NCBI GenBank assembly: GCA_964447405.1
Contig: CAYUSP010000005.1
Coordinates: forward strand, 1-64,000
Direction of reading: 5' to 3'
From: JALNZF01 sp964447405
GTDB lineage: Bacteria > Nitrospirota > UBA9217
DNA length: 64,000 nucleotides
Every line of letters starts with the position of its first letter. Within the stretch, counting starts at the first letter, position 1. Positions 52,497 through 61,646 of the stretch are shown here, piece by piece. The translations under genes were made by a program, and so were the position numbers. The notes beneath the pieces were generated by a model, which made no database searches, was not told where the DNA came from, and saw only the letters and a program-made list of their open reading frames with translations.

Positions 52497-53252
52497 TCAG
52501 AGGTTGATCTTCTTTCTCATGAGCTGAAATGGCAGCGGCGCAAGCAGTACGACAATTACCACCATCCAGACCATACTCGAGACCGCACCGGTAAAGGTTC
52601 CTGCTGACAACGCTCTGCATAGTGTGACCAGATGATAGAGGGGTGACAGGAGCGCCAGGCCGGCTACAGCATCAGGCATGGCGTCCAGGGGGAAAAATAT
52701 CCCAGAGAACAGGAAGAGCGGCGTCATGAAGAGCGTATAGAAATAGCTGAAAGAATCAATTCCCGGCACGATAGCACAGGAGATGAGCGACAGTTCGGCA
52801 AAAATCACTCCGCCTAAAAAGACGAACGGAAGCGCAAGAAGAATAAGCGATGAGCCTACGAGGCCGAAGAGCGCCACCACTATCATTATGGTGATGCCGA
52901 AAATAACGCTTTTCGTCGCTCCCCAGATGAGTTCTCCGAGGATAAGTTCATCAAGATTTACGGGCGTAGCCAATATCGCATCGAATGTCTTCTGGAAGGT
53001 CATCCGGATGTACGTGCCATAGGTGCACTCATATACTGCGGCGAACACTGACGAGGAAGCAATAATACCGGGTGCGATGTAGTTGATATAGGGCTGCCCA
53101 TGAATATCCTGAACAAATGCGCCGAGACCCAAGCCCATTGCAAGAAGATAGAAGACAGGTTCCGCGAAATTAAGCGCAAAGCTCGTCTTGTACAGCTTGG
53201 TGTAGACAAGCCAGTGTCGCTGCCAGACACGGAATGCGCTCTTAATCCGCAA
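52497..53252 (-). CDS. ABC-2 type transporter permease (NodJ-like)
   Basis: 251 residues with six hydrophobic helices. YINYIAPGIIASSSVFAAVY and FLFSGIFFPLDAMPD are typical of the ABC-2/NodJ family of exporters. It overlaps the upstream ATPase gene by 11 nt, so the two form a unit. Exported substrate unknown. Confidence 0.92.
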   Translation of the reverse strand: MRIKSAFRVWQRHWLVYTKLYKTSFALNFAEPVFYLLAMGLGLGAFVQDIHGQPYINYIAPGIIASSSVFAAVYECTYGTYIRMTFQKTFDAILATPVNLDELILGELIWGATKSVIFGITIMIVVALFGLVGSSLILLALPFVFLGGVIFAELSLISCAIVPGIDSFSYFYTLFMTPLFLFSGIFFPLDAMPDAVAGLALLSPLYHLVTLCRALSAGTFTGAVSSMVWMVVIVVLLAPLPFQLMRKKINL

Positions 53253-53973
53253 GACTCCTCCCCGTCAGCTTGAGATACACATGTTCCAAATTGCCGCCAT
53301 GCAGGGTGGAAAGACTTGCCGGTGAATCAATGGTCACAATCCTTCCTGCGTCCATGATCGCCACGCGGTCGCACAGCCGTTCAGCTTCCTCCATATAGTG
53401 CGTGGTCAGCAACAACGTAGTATTCTTTGCCTTGAGTTGGTCCAGTTTTTCCCATACCGACCTCCTGCTGTGCGGATCAAGCCCGGTCGTAGGCTCGTCA
53501 AGGATCAGCATCTCCGGATCGTTCACCAGTGCGCGCGCCAGCAGCAGGCGGTGCTTCATACCTCCTGACAAATGTTCGATCTTGACATCAGCCTTATCCT
53601 GCAGACCAACGAATTCGAGCAGTTTTCGTGCGAGTCTTATGCCGTCCCGTTTCGGAATATCGAAATACCGGCCATATACGAAAAGGTTTTCGAGCACCGA
53701 TAGATCGGGATCAAGATTGGCTTCCTGAGGCATGATGCCAAGTCGGGATTTAATCTCTCTCGCGTCCAGCGAGACATCCTGTCCGAAGACCCTGACCAAG
53801 CCCCCGGTCGGTTTCAGAGCGCAGGAGATGATCCTGAGGACGGTGGTCTTGCCTGCCCCATTGGGGCCGAGAAAGCCGAAGCACTCACCCTCCTGGATTG
53901 AAAGGTCAAACCCGTCAACGGCCCGGAGGCCGTCAAAGTCCTTGATGAGTCCATGAGCTGAAACGATATCCAT
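53242..53973 (-). CDS. ABC transporter ATP-binding protein (NodI-like)
   Basis: 243 residues. Walker A GPNGAGKTT (about 36-44), Q-loop MPQEANLDPDLSV, signature LSGGMKHRLLLARAL, Walker B LILDEPTTGLD and H-loop TTHYMEEAE. It energises the permease encoded directly downstream. The pair resembles NodIJ or drug/lipid-linked exporters. Confidence 0.94.
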   Translation of the reverse strand: MDIVSAHGLIKDFDGLRAVDGFDLSIQEGECFGFLGPNGAGKTTVLRIISCALKPTGGLVRVFGQDVSLDAREIKSRLGIMPQEANLDPDLSVLENLFVYGRYFDIPKRDGIRLARKLLEFVGLQDKADVKIEHLSGGMKHRLLLARALVNDPEMLILDEPTTGLDPHSRRSVWEKLDQLKAKNTTLLLTTHYMEEAERLCDRVAIMDAGRIVTIDSPASLSTLHGGNLEHVYLKLTGRSLAD

Positions 53974-54062
53974 GATAGTGACAAGAATGGCTGGTCCGGA
54001 TTCAGTGCGGAACCGCGTATGCCCACGGTCTTAGAGAAGAACGATCATCAGCATCGCCGGCG

Positions 54063-54962
54063 CTATTCGACAGTCACCTGGTTCCTGCCCGCCTGCTTGC
54101 TCCGGTACATGAGCATATCAGCCCGTTTGACGAGCGATTCAATCGTGTCGCCGGGCTGCGCTAACGTAGCTCCGATCGAGATCGTCACGACGAAATCGGG
54201 GATCGACGGTAGGCTGGACCGCTCAATCAGCGTCCTGCAGCGGTTTGCCGTCGCAACCAGTTCCTCCCCCTCCACATTCGCGATCACCGCCACGTATTCC
54301 TCGCCGCCCCAGCGGCTCATGATGTCAAACGACCGCATGCTGTTCTGAAGTGTCTTGGCGACCATCTTCAGCACTTCATCGCCGCGATCGTGCCCATACT
54401 GGTCGTTGACCTTTTTAAAATGATCAATATCAGCGAACAGGATGCCGAACCGCCAGTTGTACCGCTGGAGTTCCTCGATCCTTGCACGCAGGGTGATTTC
54501 CGCATACCTCCTGTTGGCAAGCCCGGTGAGCGGGTCCAGGAAAGCCAGCCGTTCAAGTTCAGCCAGCCGTTCCAGCGACTGGGCCAACGGCGTATTATCG
54601 GTGAATATCTCGACGCCGCCGGCAATACTTCCACCGTTTTCACGGATGGGAGCAACATGCACTTTAACCTGAACCCGGTGCCCGTCACGGTGATGCATAT
54701 AGACCTCGGTCTTGCGCTCCACACCGTCGCGTACGGTGTCCGCGAGCGGGCAGATCTCCGTGCAAAGGATGTTCCCGTCCTTGTCAACGTGCAGAAAGAT
54801 ATCCTCGTTGCATCGCCTCCCGATGACCTCGGAGGCCGTATACCCCGTGATGCGCTCCGCCCCTTTGCTCCAGTAGTTTATTTTTCGTTCCCGATCGACA
54901 AAATAGACTCCGTCATCCAGGTTCTCCAGAAGAGTTTTGATATACACATCGTCGTTTTTCAT
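54063..54962 (-). CDS. PAS-GGDEF diguanylate cyclase
   Basis: 299 residues from the second of two ATGs (54962), with GAGGAG at good spacing. The open frame extends upstream into the zapB-like gene but is not coding there. PAS domain at about 5-120 (LLENLDDGVYFVDRERKINY, with a Cys pair TEICPLAD). GGDEF domain at about 140-299 (LDPLTGLANRRY, active site GGEEY). An RxxD inhibitory site (RSFD) lies five residues before GGEEY. It should make c-di-GMP in response to an unknown PAS signal. Confidence 0.93.
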   Translation of the reverse strand: MKNDDVYIKTLLENLDDGVYFVDRERKINYWSKGAERITGYTASEVIGRRCNEDIFLHVDKDGNILCTEICPLADTVRDGVERKTEVYMHHRDGHRVQVKVHVAPIRENGGSIAGGVEIFTDNTPLAQSLERLAELERLAFLDPLTGLANRRYAEITLRARIEELQRYNWRFGILFADIDHFKKVNDQYGHDRGDEVLKMVAKTLQNSMRSFDIMSRWGGEEYVAVIANVEGEELVATANRCRTLIERSSLPSIPDFVVTISIGATLAQPGDTIESLVKRADMLMYRSKQAGRNQVTVE

Positions 54963-54996
54963 CATGCTCCTCGCAGCGGCGATCCGCTTTCCCTGC

Positions 54997-55251
54997 CTAT
55001 TTTCTGATTTCCAGCGTTTCCAGCGACTGCAGCACGTGCTCGATCTTTTCCCGAAGGTGCTCATGCTTCCCCCGCACCTCCTCTGAATCCATTTCAGCAC
55101 TCCGAACTTCCCGCAGTTCCTGTTCCAATTCACGGATGCGCGCTTTGAGCGTGCTGTTTTCCTTGGACATGGCGCGCACCCTGTCCACGATCGTTCCAAA
55201 TCTCTGATCCAGGCTCTGCAAAGCCGCGCTCTGCAAATCTCTATTCAGCAT
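54997..55251 (-). CDS. ZapB-like coiled-coil protein
   Basis: 84 residues, almost entirely a predicted coiled coil with heptad Leu (SKENSTLKARIRELEQELRE, HEHLREKIEHVLQSLETLE). Length and pattern resemble the cell-division protein ZapB. Its start overlaps the end of the lytic transglycosylase gene by 11 nt, so they are co-translated. The cell-division role is inference. Confidence 0.7.
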   Translation of the reverse strand: MLNRDLQSAALQSLDQRFGTIVDRVRAMSKENSTLKARIRELEQELREVRSAEMDSEEVRGKHEHLREKIEHVLQSLETLEIRK

Positions 55252-57655
55252 GCTTCACCAGCGTGGTCTCGTTCGACTCCGGGGCGGCCATGCCCGTATT
55301 TCTTCCATATATTCTTTTATATTCGGCATAGTTTCTCATCACTTTTTTCACATAGCCGCGCGTTTCCGAAAAGGGTATCAACTCCACGAACATATCGCGG
55401 TCCCCTTGATAGCCGTTCCTGTTAATCCACGCTGCGACGACCTCCGGGCCCGCATTGTAGGCTGCCGCTACCAGTAAGGGATCGTTTTTGAACCGCTTCA
55501 TGAGATGGCTGATATACCAGGTCCCGAGATTGACCCCGGTATCCGAATCAAACAGTTTTTCCCGGTCAAATCCTGAAAGCCGCGTAATCTGCGCCGCCCA
55601 CTCCCCGGTCGCCGGCATCACCTGCATGAGGCCGCGAGCGCCTGCCGGTGAAAGCGCCTCCGCGCGAAACTGGCTCTCCTCCCTGATGATCGCGGCGATG
55701 AAATAGGGATCCTGGCCATATTTTCTTGCATACGTGGAGATGCTCTCCCAATGCCCCTGGGGATAGGCAAGCAGCCAGAGATCCTCGGCAGTACCTTTCG
55801 CGGGGCCATCAAGGTAGCGCTCGTAGCTCCTCAGGACCAGCAGGAACGAACGATGATAGTCGCCCAGCTCAAAATACGCCTTACTCAGCCCTATCAGCGC
55901 GCCTTTTCGCTTCGGAAGGCGTTCCTGGAGCAGGGACAACTCAAACGAAGCATCCTTTTTCAGGTCCAGATGCATGAGTTCAAGCGTTCTTTTAAAAAGC
56001 GGGGCAGTGGCAAACAGCTGCTTAGTTTCCTCAGTCCAGACAGGGGGGCCGTCATCCATGTCATATGCCGCCAGGGGGTCCTCAAGGCAGGGCGATTCAG
56101 CACACGGCGCGGCGATCTCTGCACTGTCATCAGGCAGCGTAACTGTTCCGGATGATTCCAGGCGAGCCTTGCGTTCCATTGCCCGATATCCATAGTAGGT
56201 AAAAGGGGCCTTCGCAAGTACCTTGTCAAAATAGCCGACCGCGCGGGGTATATCCCCTCTTTTTTCCGATGCCCTTCCCTGCCAGTAGCGTGCCTGAGGC
56301 ACGAGAAATGAACGGGGATAATGGCTCACCAGGTCTTGCAGCACCTGCTCGGTCTTTTTATAATCGCCCGCTCTGTAATGAGACCAGGCGCGCCACCAGA
56401 TGGCGCTGTCAGCGAACTTGCTGTCCGGATACTCCTGCACCAGCCGGCCGTACACGCTGAGCGCCTTCTTCACATCACCCGACTCGCGGTGAATATTGCC
56501 GGTCAGGAATAGGACATCGTCTGCCCATTCGCTCGAGGGGAACCGGTCCAGGAGTTTCTGGAATGCCTTTACACCCCTATCCCAATCCCCAAGCTTGCTG
56601 TAGGACTTTCCTGTCCAGTACAGGGCTTCTGGCGTCCTTGCATCTCCCGGAAACTCCTTCGCCATCTTTTCGAGAGTGGCAGCGGCTTCTCCCCGTTTCC
56701 CGAGGTGGAATTGAGCGACTCCTGATCTAAACATCGCATCAGAGCGGTGCACACCCCCAGCGTCCAGATCAAGATATTTTAAAAACGCTTCCAATGCCCT
56801 GTCGTATTGACCTATGCGAAAGAGGTTCCTGCCGCGCTCGTACCATTCCTCGGGGGAAAGTACGGTAATTTCCGCGCCGCCGGCTTTGAGTTCCCCGAGG
56901 GCCCGTTCAACCTCGGGATCATTCTGGCTGCCGGGATATCGCACCCATACATTCTGATACGAGCGTACGGACTGCGCAAGATTGGCTTCAGCAAGTAGCG
57001 CTTTGCCGAGTCCCAACCCGGCCGCAGGTGCAAACTCGGAACGGGGGTAGTCCTGTAGGAATTTATCGAAGGCCTCAGCAGACAGGTCATAGGCATAGGA
57101 GTCATATAACGCCTGCGCCCTCCGGAACGAGGCGCGCACAACCAGTGAACTGGCGGGATAGCGCTCAACCACCTGATCATACAGGACCGCTGCAGCGGAG
57201 AAACGGGATTTGGCAGCATGATAGTCTGCCATCAGAAATACTCCGTAGTCAGCAAGTTCGGGATACTCGGACTGTACGCGCAGCATGGCGGCAAGGGCCT
57301 CCGTTGCCAGATCCTGCTGGATCAGAGCCTGTTCCACCAAAAATAGTGCCCGTTTATACCAGGGTGTTCCGGGATACTGCTCGATGAGCCCGCTTGCCAG
57401 CAGCAAGGCTCCGGCGTGGTTCCCCGATTTTAGCGCCTCCCGTGCCGATCTAAAATCTCTCTCTGCACCGGTGAAATTATCCGGAGAGAGAAGCCTTTCC
57501 GCAGGATGAACCACGGTCTTATTAAATGGCCGCGGTTCGACAGCAGGATTCGCAGGCATGTACAGGGCAGTATCCGGAGGTGGCAATTCCACGGATGCGC
57601 ATGCAGACAGACCCGCCAGAAGCGATACCAGCAGTATCTGCTTGATAATTTTCAT
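55241..57655 (-). CDS. Lytic transglycosylase (Slt70-like) lipoprotein with TPR repeats
   Basis: 804 residues from the ATG at 57655 (MKIIKQILLVSLLAGLSACA), a lipoprotein signal ending in L-S-A-C; an upstream ATG at 57676 is less likely. About ten TPR-like repeats of tol-pal/YbgF type fill residues 70-500. A C-terminal SLT domain follows with catalytic Glu660 (IIREESQF), GLMQVMPATGEWA and AAYNAGP. It cleaves peptidoglycan to anhydromuropeptides, anchored in the outer membrane or periplasm. Confidence 0.93.
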   Translation of the reverse strand: MKIIKQILLVSLLAGLSACASVELPPPDTALYMPANPAVEPRPFNKTVVHPAERLLSPDNFTGAERDFRSAREALKSGNHAGALLLASGLIEQYPGTPWYKRALFLVEQALIQQDLATEALAAMLRVQSEYPELADYGVFLMADYHAAKSRFSAAAVLYDQVVERYPASSLVVRASFRRAQALYDSYAYDLSAEAFDKFLQDYPRSEFAPAAGLGLGKALLAEANLAQSVRSYQNVWVRYPGSQNDPEVERALGELKAGGAEITVLSPEEWYERGRNLFRIGQYDRALEAFLKYLDLDAGGVHRSDAMFRSGVAQFHLGKRGEAAATLEKMAKEFPGDARTPEALYWTGKSYSKLGDWDRGVKAFQKLLDRFPSSEWADDVLFLTGNIHRESGDVKKALSVYGRLVQEYPDSKFADSAIWWRAWSHYRAGDYKKTEQVLQDLVSHYPRSFLVPQARYWQGRASEKRGDIPRAVGYFDKVLAKAPFTYYGYRAMERKARLESSGTVTLPDDSAEIAAPCAESPCLEDPLAAYDMDDGPPVWTEETKQLFATAPLFKRTLELMHLDLKKDASFELSLLQERLPKRKGALIGLSKAYFELGDYHRSFLLVLRSYERYLDGPAKGTAEDLWLLAYPQGHWESISTYARKYGQDPYFIAAIIREESQFRAEALSPAGARGLMQVMPATGEWAAQITRLSGFDREKLFDSDTGVNLGTWYISHLMKRFKNDPLLVAAAYNAGPEVVAAWINRNGYQGDRDMFVELIPFSETRGYVKKVMRNYAEYKRIYGRNTGMAAPESNETTLVKHAE

Positions 57656-57787
57656 AGTATAATTCGAATGCCTCATATAATAGCCGGTCAGCTTGGCTCT
57701 ACTTGACCTCTATAATATAGGGGGCAAGGAGGCAAGTCAATAGTTGTTGTGGGAACTAAAAAGCCGCGCTGGTCAGACGTTTGGCAG

Positions 57788-58477
57788 TTACCGGATACCG
57801 AGAAAACGGGGAAGCTGATCGCGGGCCGTCTCAAGGCGGAGAATGAAACGCTCTTCTGGTGAAGTGATAGAGTCAGCGTTTTCTGATGAAGGGACAGGGG
57901 GCGTATCAGGGCTGTACACAAGCATATGGAAGGCTACGGAAGTCACGACCTTGTCAGGCAGCGGCAGCAGTTCCATTTCACTCACGAACTCTATCCATCT
58001 GTCGGCCATGCGGACCTGCTGCGCAGCATCCTGGCCGTTCAAATAGTCCGCCACGGTTCTTCGGGAAGCGCGGGAAAACCCTGAACACACATTAAGCTCC
58101 GGCAGAACGATGTGCGATGCTCCATTCTCGAATACCCTGCCGAGCGGGAACAACCTGCATGCCAGGGGCCGCGATGTGTAGATGCGGCATCCCTTGCTGG
58201 TCCAAAAATGACAGGACGGATCCCGCGGCAGCATGACCAGCGGAAAGCCCTTGGCACGGTCCGTATCCACGATATCAAGCAGGTCCTCATATCTCATGCC
58301 GCTTTCCCTGCAGATCAGCGAGATTTCATAGGGATTCAGGATGATGGGCGCGCTTTTTGTGCAGCAGTTCGATTCGCACCCGTCCATGCCGCAGGCAAGC
58401 TCGACCAGGTCAATGCTTTTCAGTATTGAAGCAGCCGAACCGGCGATCATTATGGTTGTCAGGGATTTATCATTCAT
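57788..58477 (-). CDS. YkgJ-type cysteine-cluster protein
   Basis: 229 residues from the ATG at 58477. Conserved Cys cluster: C-G-M-D-G-C-E-S-N-C-C in the N-terminal part, DPSCHFWTSKGCRIYTSRP followed by L-A-C-R-L-F-P, typical of the YkgJ/UPF0153 family thought to bind zinc or an iron-sulfur cluster. Function unknown. It lies between the lytic transglycosylase and secF. Confidence 0.87.
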   Translation of the reverse strand: MNDKSLTTIMIAGSAASILKSIDLVELACGMDGCESNCCTKSAPIILNPYEISLICRESGMRYEDLLDIVDTDRAKGFPLVMLPRDPSCHFWTSKGCRIYTSRPLACRLFPLGRVFENGASHIVLPELNVCSGFSRASRRTVADYLNGQDAAQQVRMADRWIEFVSEMELLPLPDKVVTSVAFHMLVYSPDTPPVPSSENADSITSPEERFILRLETARDQLPRFLGIR

Positions 58478-58546
58478 CGGCAATAAAAAAAGGACGCGGC
58501 CTATACCTGCCTGCGTCCCTTGCAGCGCCAGCAGTCTGCGTGGAAC

Positions 58547-59452
58547 TTATTTCCCAATCAGCTTTCCCCCTGCTTTCACATGCCACACCACCAGGAGAGG
58601 ACTGGCAACGAAAATTGACGAGTACGTGCCTATGATAACGCCCATGAGCAGGGCAATCGAGAACTCGTGCAGTACTTCTCCGCCAAAGAGCACCAGAGGA
58701 ATGAGCACCAACACCACGGTAAGCGACGTAATGATGGTGCGCGACAGCACTTCATTGATGCTGCTGTTCACGAGATTCGGCAGGGTATCCTTCTTATTCC
58801 GCTTGAGATTTTCCCGGATCCGGTCGAAGACCACGACTGTATCGGTCAGCGAGTAGCCTGCAAGCGTCAGGAGTGCTGTAACGATCAGAAGGTTGATCTC
58901 CTTGTCCAGAATGTAGAATATGCCGAGCACGGCAAGCACATCGTGCATGGTCGCGACTGCCGCTGCCACGCCGAACTTGAACTCAAACCGGAACGCGATG
59001 TACAGGATAATCGCGAGCATGGATACTGCGATGGCCACCAGAGCATCACGCTGGAGCGCCTTGCCGATCACCGGACCTATTTCCATGATGCTCTCGACCT
59101 CGAAGGGATTCGCGGGGAACTCCTGCCGAAAAAGGTTTTGCACCTTGTCCGATGTACCTTCGGATTCGCGCAGCCTGATCAGGATGCTTTCACCCGTTCC
59201 TACCTCCTGAATCGTGGCTCCCGGGAACCCGCTCTTGTCGAGCGCCGCACGTGCCTTGTTCACCGGTATCGCTTCCTTGAAACGGAGCTGCACGGTAGTG
59301 CCGCCCTTAAAGTCTATGCCGAGGTTTGCCTTCCCCCGCCCCACTTGAATCAGGCCGACAATGCCCAGCCCGATGAGCAGGCATGCGATGGTGAAGGAGA
59401 TGTTTTTCCATCCCATGAAATCGATGTTTGTCTTATGCAGAATCTGAAGCAT
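58547..59452 (-). CDS. secF: Protein translocase subunit SecF
   Basis: 301 residues from the ATG at 59452, which has GGAGG 6 nt upstream; the longer open frame overlaps secD and is not used. Six membrane helices with LGIDFKGGTTVQLRF and the TLAGYSLTDTVVVFDRIREN signature. With SecD it uses the proton gradient to pull exported proteins through SecYEG. Confidence 0.97.
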   Translation of the reverse strand: MLQILHKTNIDFMGWKNISFTIACLLIGLGIVGLIQVGRGKANLGIDFKGGTTVQLRFKEAIPVNKARAALDKSGFPGATIQEVGTGESILIRLRESEGTSDKVQNLFRQEFPANPFEVESIMEIGPVIGKALQRDALVAIAVSMLAIILYIAFRFEFKFGVAAAVATMHDVLAVLGIFYILDKEINLLIVTALLTLAGYSLTDTVVVFDRIRENLKRNKKDTLPNLVNSSINEVLSRTIITSLTVVLVLIPLVLFGGEVLHEFSIALLMGVIIGTYSSIFVASPLLVVWHVKAGGKLIGK

Positions 59453-59537
59453 TGTATCCTCCGGAATAAAGTCGTTCACCACGCTGTTCAGCCGGGTTTG
59501 AAACTGGATCATTCCCGTAAACAAGGTGATGCAGATG

Positions 59538-61109
59538 TTAGATGCTGAGTTTCTCCAGCTTCCATCTCGTGTTGACAATGTCAAAGATCACCTTAGTGCC
59601 CACGAGCGCTGAATACAGGTTGATCATGATGCCAAGGCTGAGCGTCACGGCGAAGCCCTTGATCGGGCCGGTGCCGAACAGGAACAGCGCCGCCGCGGTA
59701 ATAAGCGTGGTCACGTGCGAATCCAGGATCGTCATAAAGGCCTTGTCGTACCCGGCATCCACCGCGGGCCGCGGCAGTTTCCCCGCGCGAATCTCCTCGC
59801 GGATGCGTTCAAACATCAGCACGTTCGAATCCACACCCATGCCGATGGTCAGGATAATGCCCGCAATGCCCGGCAGGGTAAGTGTCGCGTTCAGGAGCGC
59901 CATGGCTCCCAAGAGCAGAACCATGTTCAGAACCACCGCGTAGTCGGCAATGAGGCCCGAGAGGCGATAGTAGATCAGCATGAACAGGAGCACGAAACCG
60001 CAGCCGAACATTGCCGCGCGTACACCCATGTCTATGGAATCCTGGCCGAGCGACGGGCCCACGGTCACATTCTGGATGATCTTCATGGGAGCCGGGAGCG
60101 ACTCGCGCAGCACGATCGCAAGCTTCGCTGCTTCATCGTGCGTGAAACTGCCCGTAATCTGCGCGTTGCCTCCGCTGATCCGGTCCTGGATCCTCGGGGC
60201 GGAATGCACCACGCCATCAAGGACGATGGCGAGCTGTTTGCCCACATTATCGCCGGTGATGCGGTCGAAGATCTTCGAGCCTTCGCTGTCAAAAACAATG
60301 GACACTGCTGGTTTGTTGTACTGATCGATCCCGACCTTGGCCTCTTTCAGCCTGTCGCCGGTCAGCAGAGTCTGTTTATAAATGAGATACGGCTGCTTCA
60401 CGACTTTGCCGCTGTCATTCACATCCTCGCCGTACAAGACTTCACTGTCTGCCGGCACGGTGCCCGCGAGCGCCTTCTGGATGTTACTCACGGTGTTCAG
60501 GAGCTTGAACTCGAGCCTGCCCGCGGTCTTGATGAATGAGATCGCCTCCTGGGGATTTTTCACACCCGGAAGCTGAAGCGCGATCTGGTCGTTTTCCTGC
60601 TTGTAGATCGCTGGTTCCGCGACGCCGTACTTGTCCACCCTGCGGCGTGTGCGTTCGAGCGCCTGCGTTACCGCCCACTCCCTGAGGCGCTTCGCCTCCG
60701 TTGCCAGCATGGTGTAATCCAGTTCACCCTTGGCGCGGTTCTTGATCTCGATAATCTTATAATTATCCTTAACCAGTTTTTCAACCTTTTCGGCAAGCGC
60801 TTCATCGAATTTGGCGATGACGGTCTGCCCCGACCTGCTGAACGTCACCGCGATCGCCTGCGTCGCAGCCGTGGTCTGAAGGTCTGCGATGATATTGTCC
60901 AGGGACGATTCGACTGCCTTGATCGTATCCACTTCCATAACGATATGGCTGCCTCCGCGGAGATCGAGCCCCAGGGATATTTTGGGAACACTGTGCTTCC
61001 ACCAGTCCGGCAGCCCGGACGACATTGGCGTCGAGGGAACGAACAGGAACAGCGCTACTGCCACCGAAAGGGCAATAAGCGCCAGTCTCCACTGTATGCT
61101 TTTCTTCAT
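59538..61109 (-). CDS. secD: Protein translocase subunit SecD
   Basis: 523 residues from the ATG at 61109 with AGGAGG upstream. TM1, a large periplasmic domain at about 45-330 (LGLDLRGGSHIVMEVD) and the RND-like membrane part (GIILTIGMGVDSNVLMFERI). Order tgt-yajC-secD-secF is the standard arrangement. Confidence 0.97.
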   Translation of the reverse strand: MKKSIQWRLALIALSVAVALFLFVPSTPMSSGLPDWWKHSVPKISLGLDLRGGSHIVMEVDTIKAVESSLDNIIADLQTTAATQAIAVTFSRSGQTVIAKFDEALAEKVEKLVKDNYKIIEIKNRAKGELDYTMLATEAKRLREWAVTQALERTRRRVDKYGVAEPAIYKQENDQIALQLPGVKNPQEAISFIKTAGRLEFKLLNTVSNIQKALAGTVPADSEVLYGEDVNDSGKVVKQPYLIYKQTLLTGDRLKEAKVGIDQYNKPAVSIVFDSEGSKIFDRITGDNVGKQLAIVLDGVVHSAPRIQDRISGGNAQITGSFTHDEAAKLAIVLRESLPAPMKIIQNVTVGPSLGQDSIDMGVRAAMFGCGFVLLFMLIYYRLSGLIADYAVVLNMVLLLGAMALLNATLTLPGIAGIILTIGMGVDSNVLMFERIREEIRAGKLPRPAVDAGYDKAFMTILDSHVTTLITAAALFLFGTGPIKGFAVTLSLGIMINLYSALVGTKVIFDIVNTRWKLEKLSI

Positions 61110-61231
61110 ATTACCAGCCTCCTGATACGTAATAAATAATGATGCATTGCAATGGCGAATCAATGCGTGGGGGAATCGACAATTATCCGTGCATTGGTAT
61201 CGCCGATTCGCGCCCTCTTCGATTCACCAAT

Positions 61232-61567
61232 TCACTCTTTCTTATCTTCTGGCTTCACCACCATGCCCACGGAACCGCGGGTCACTTTCACCTTAACGCC
61301 CTCGGCGATCTTTACCGTCAGGGTGTCCGCTGTGGTGTTCTCGACCACCGCGTACATACCGCCAGCGGTGACGATCTCATCGCCCTTTTTGAGCTCATCC
61401 ACCATCTTTTTATGTTCCTTCATCTTCTTCTGCTGTGGACGGATCAGGATGAAGTAGAAGATGACGAAGATCACGGCCATCATGATGAGACCCTGATAGC
61501 CTCCGCCACCCTGGGCTGCTGCATCTCCACCGGGAGCCCCCATTGCATAAGCTGCTGCGATAAACAT
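61232..61567 (-). CDS. yajC: Preprotein translocase subunit YajC
   Basis: 111 residues. One membrane helix (MMAVIFVIFYFILIRPQQKK) and the conserved HKKMVDELKKGDEIVTAGGM. It has an Ala/Gly/Gln-rich N-terminal segment. It is an accessory part of SecDF-YajC. It lies between tgt and secD. Confidence 0.96.
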   Translation of the reverse strand: MFIAAAYAMGAPGGDAAAQGGGGYQGLIMMAVIFVIFYFILIRPQQKKMKEHKKMVDELKKGDEIVTAGGMYAVVENTTADTLTVKIAEGVKVKVTRGSVGMVVKPEDKKE

Positions 61568-61646
61568 GTGTACCTCCTAAGATATAGTATATTGTGCGAT
61601 TCAAGATGCACGATGCAGATTTTCAGAAGTTCTCATGCATCATGGA

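Noticed and set aside
54963..55199. Longer N-terminus of the diguanylate cyclase
   Set aside because: It overlaps the ZapB-like gene and is Arg/Cys/Trp-rich; the ribosome-binding site supports the start at 54962.
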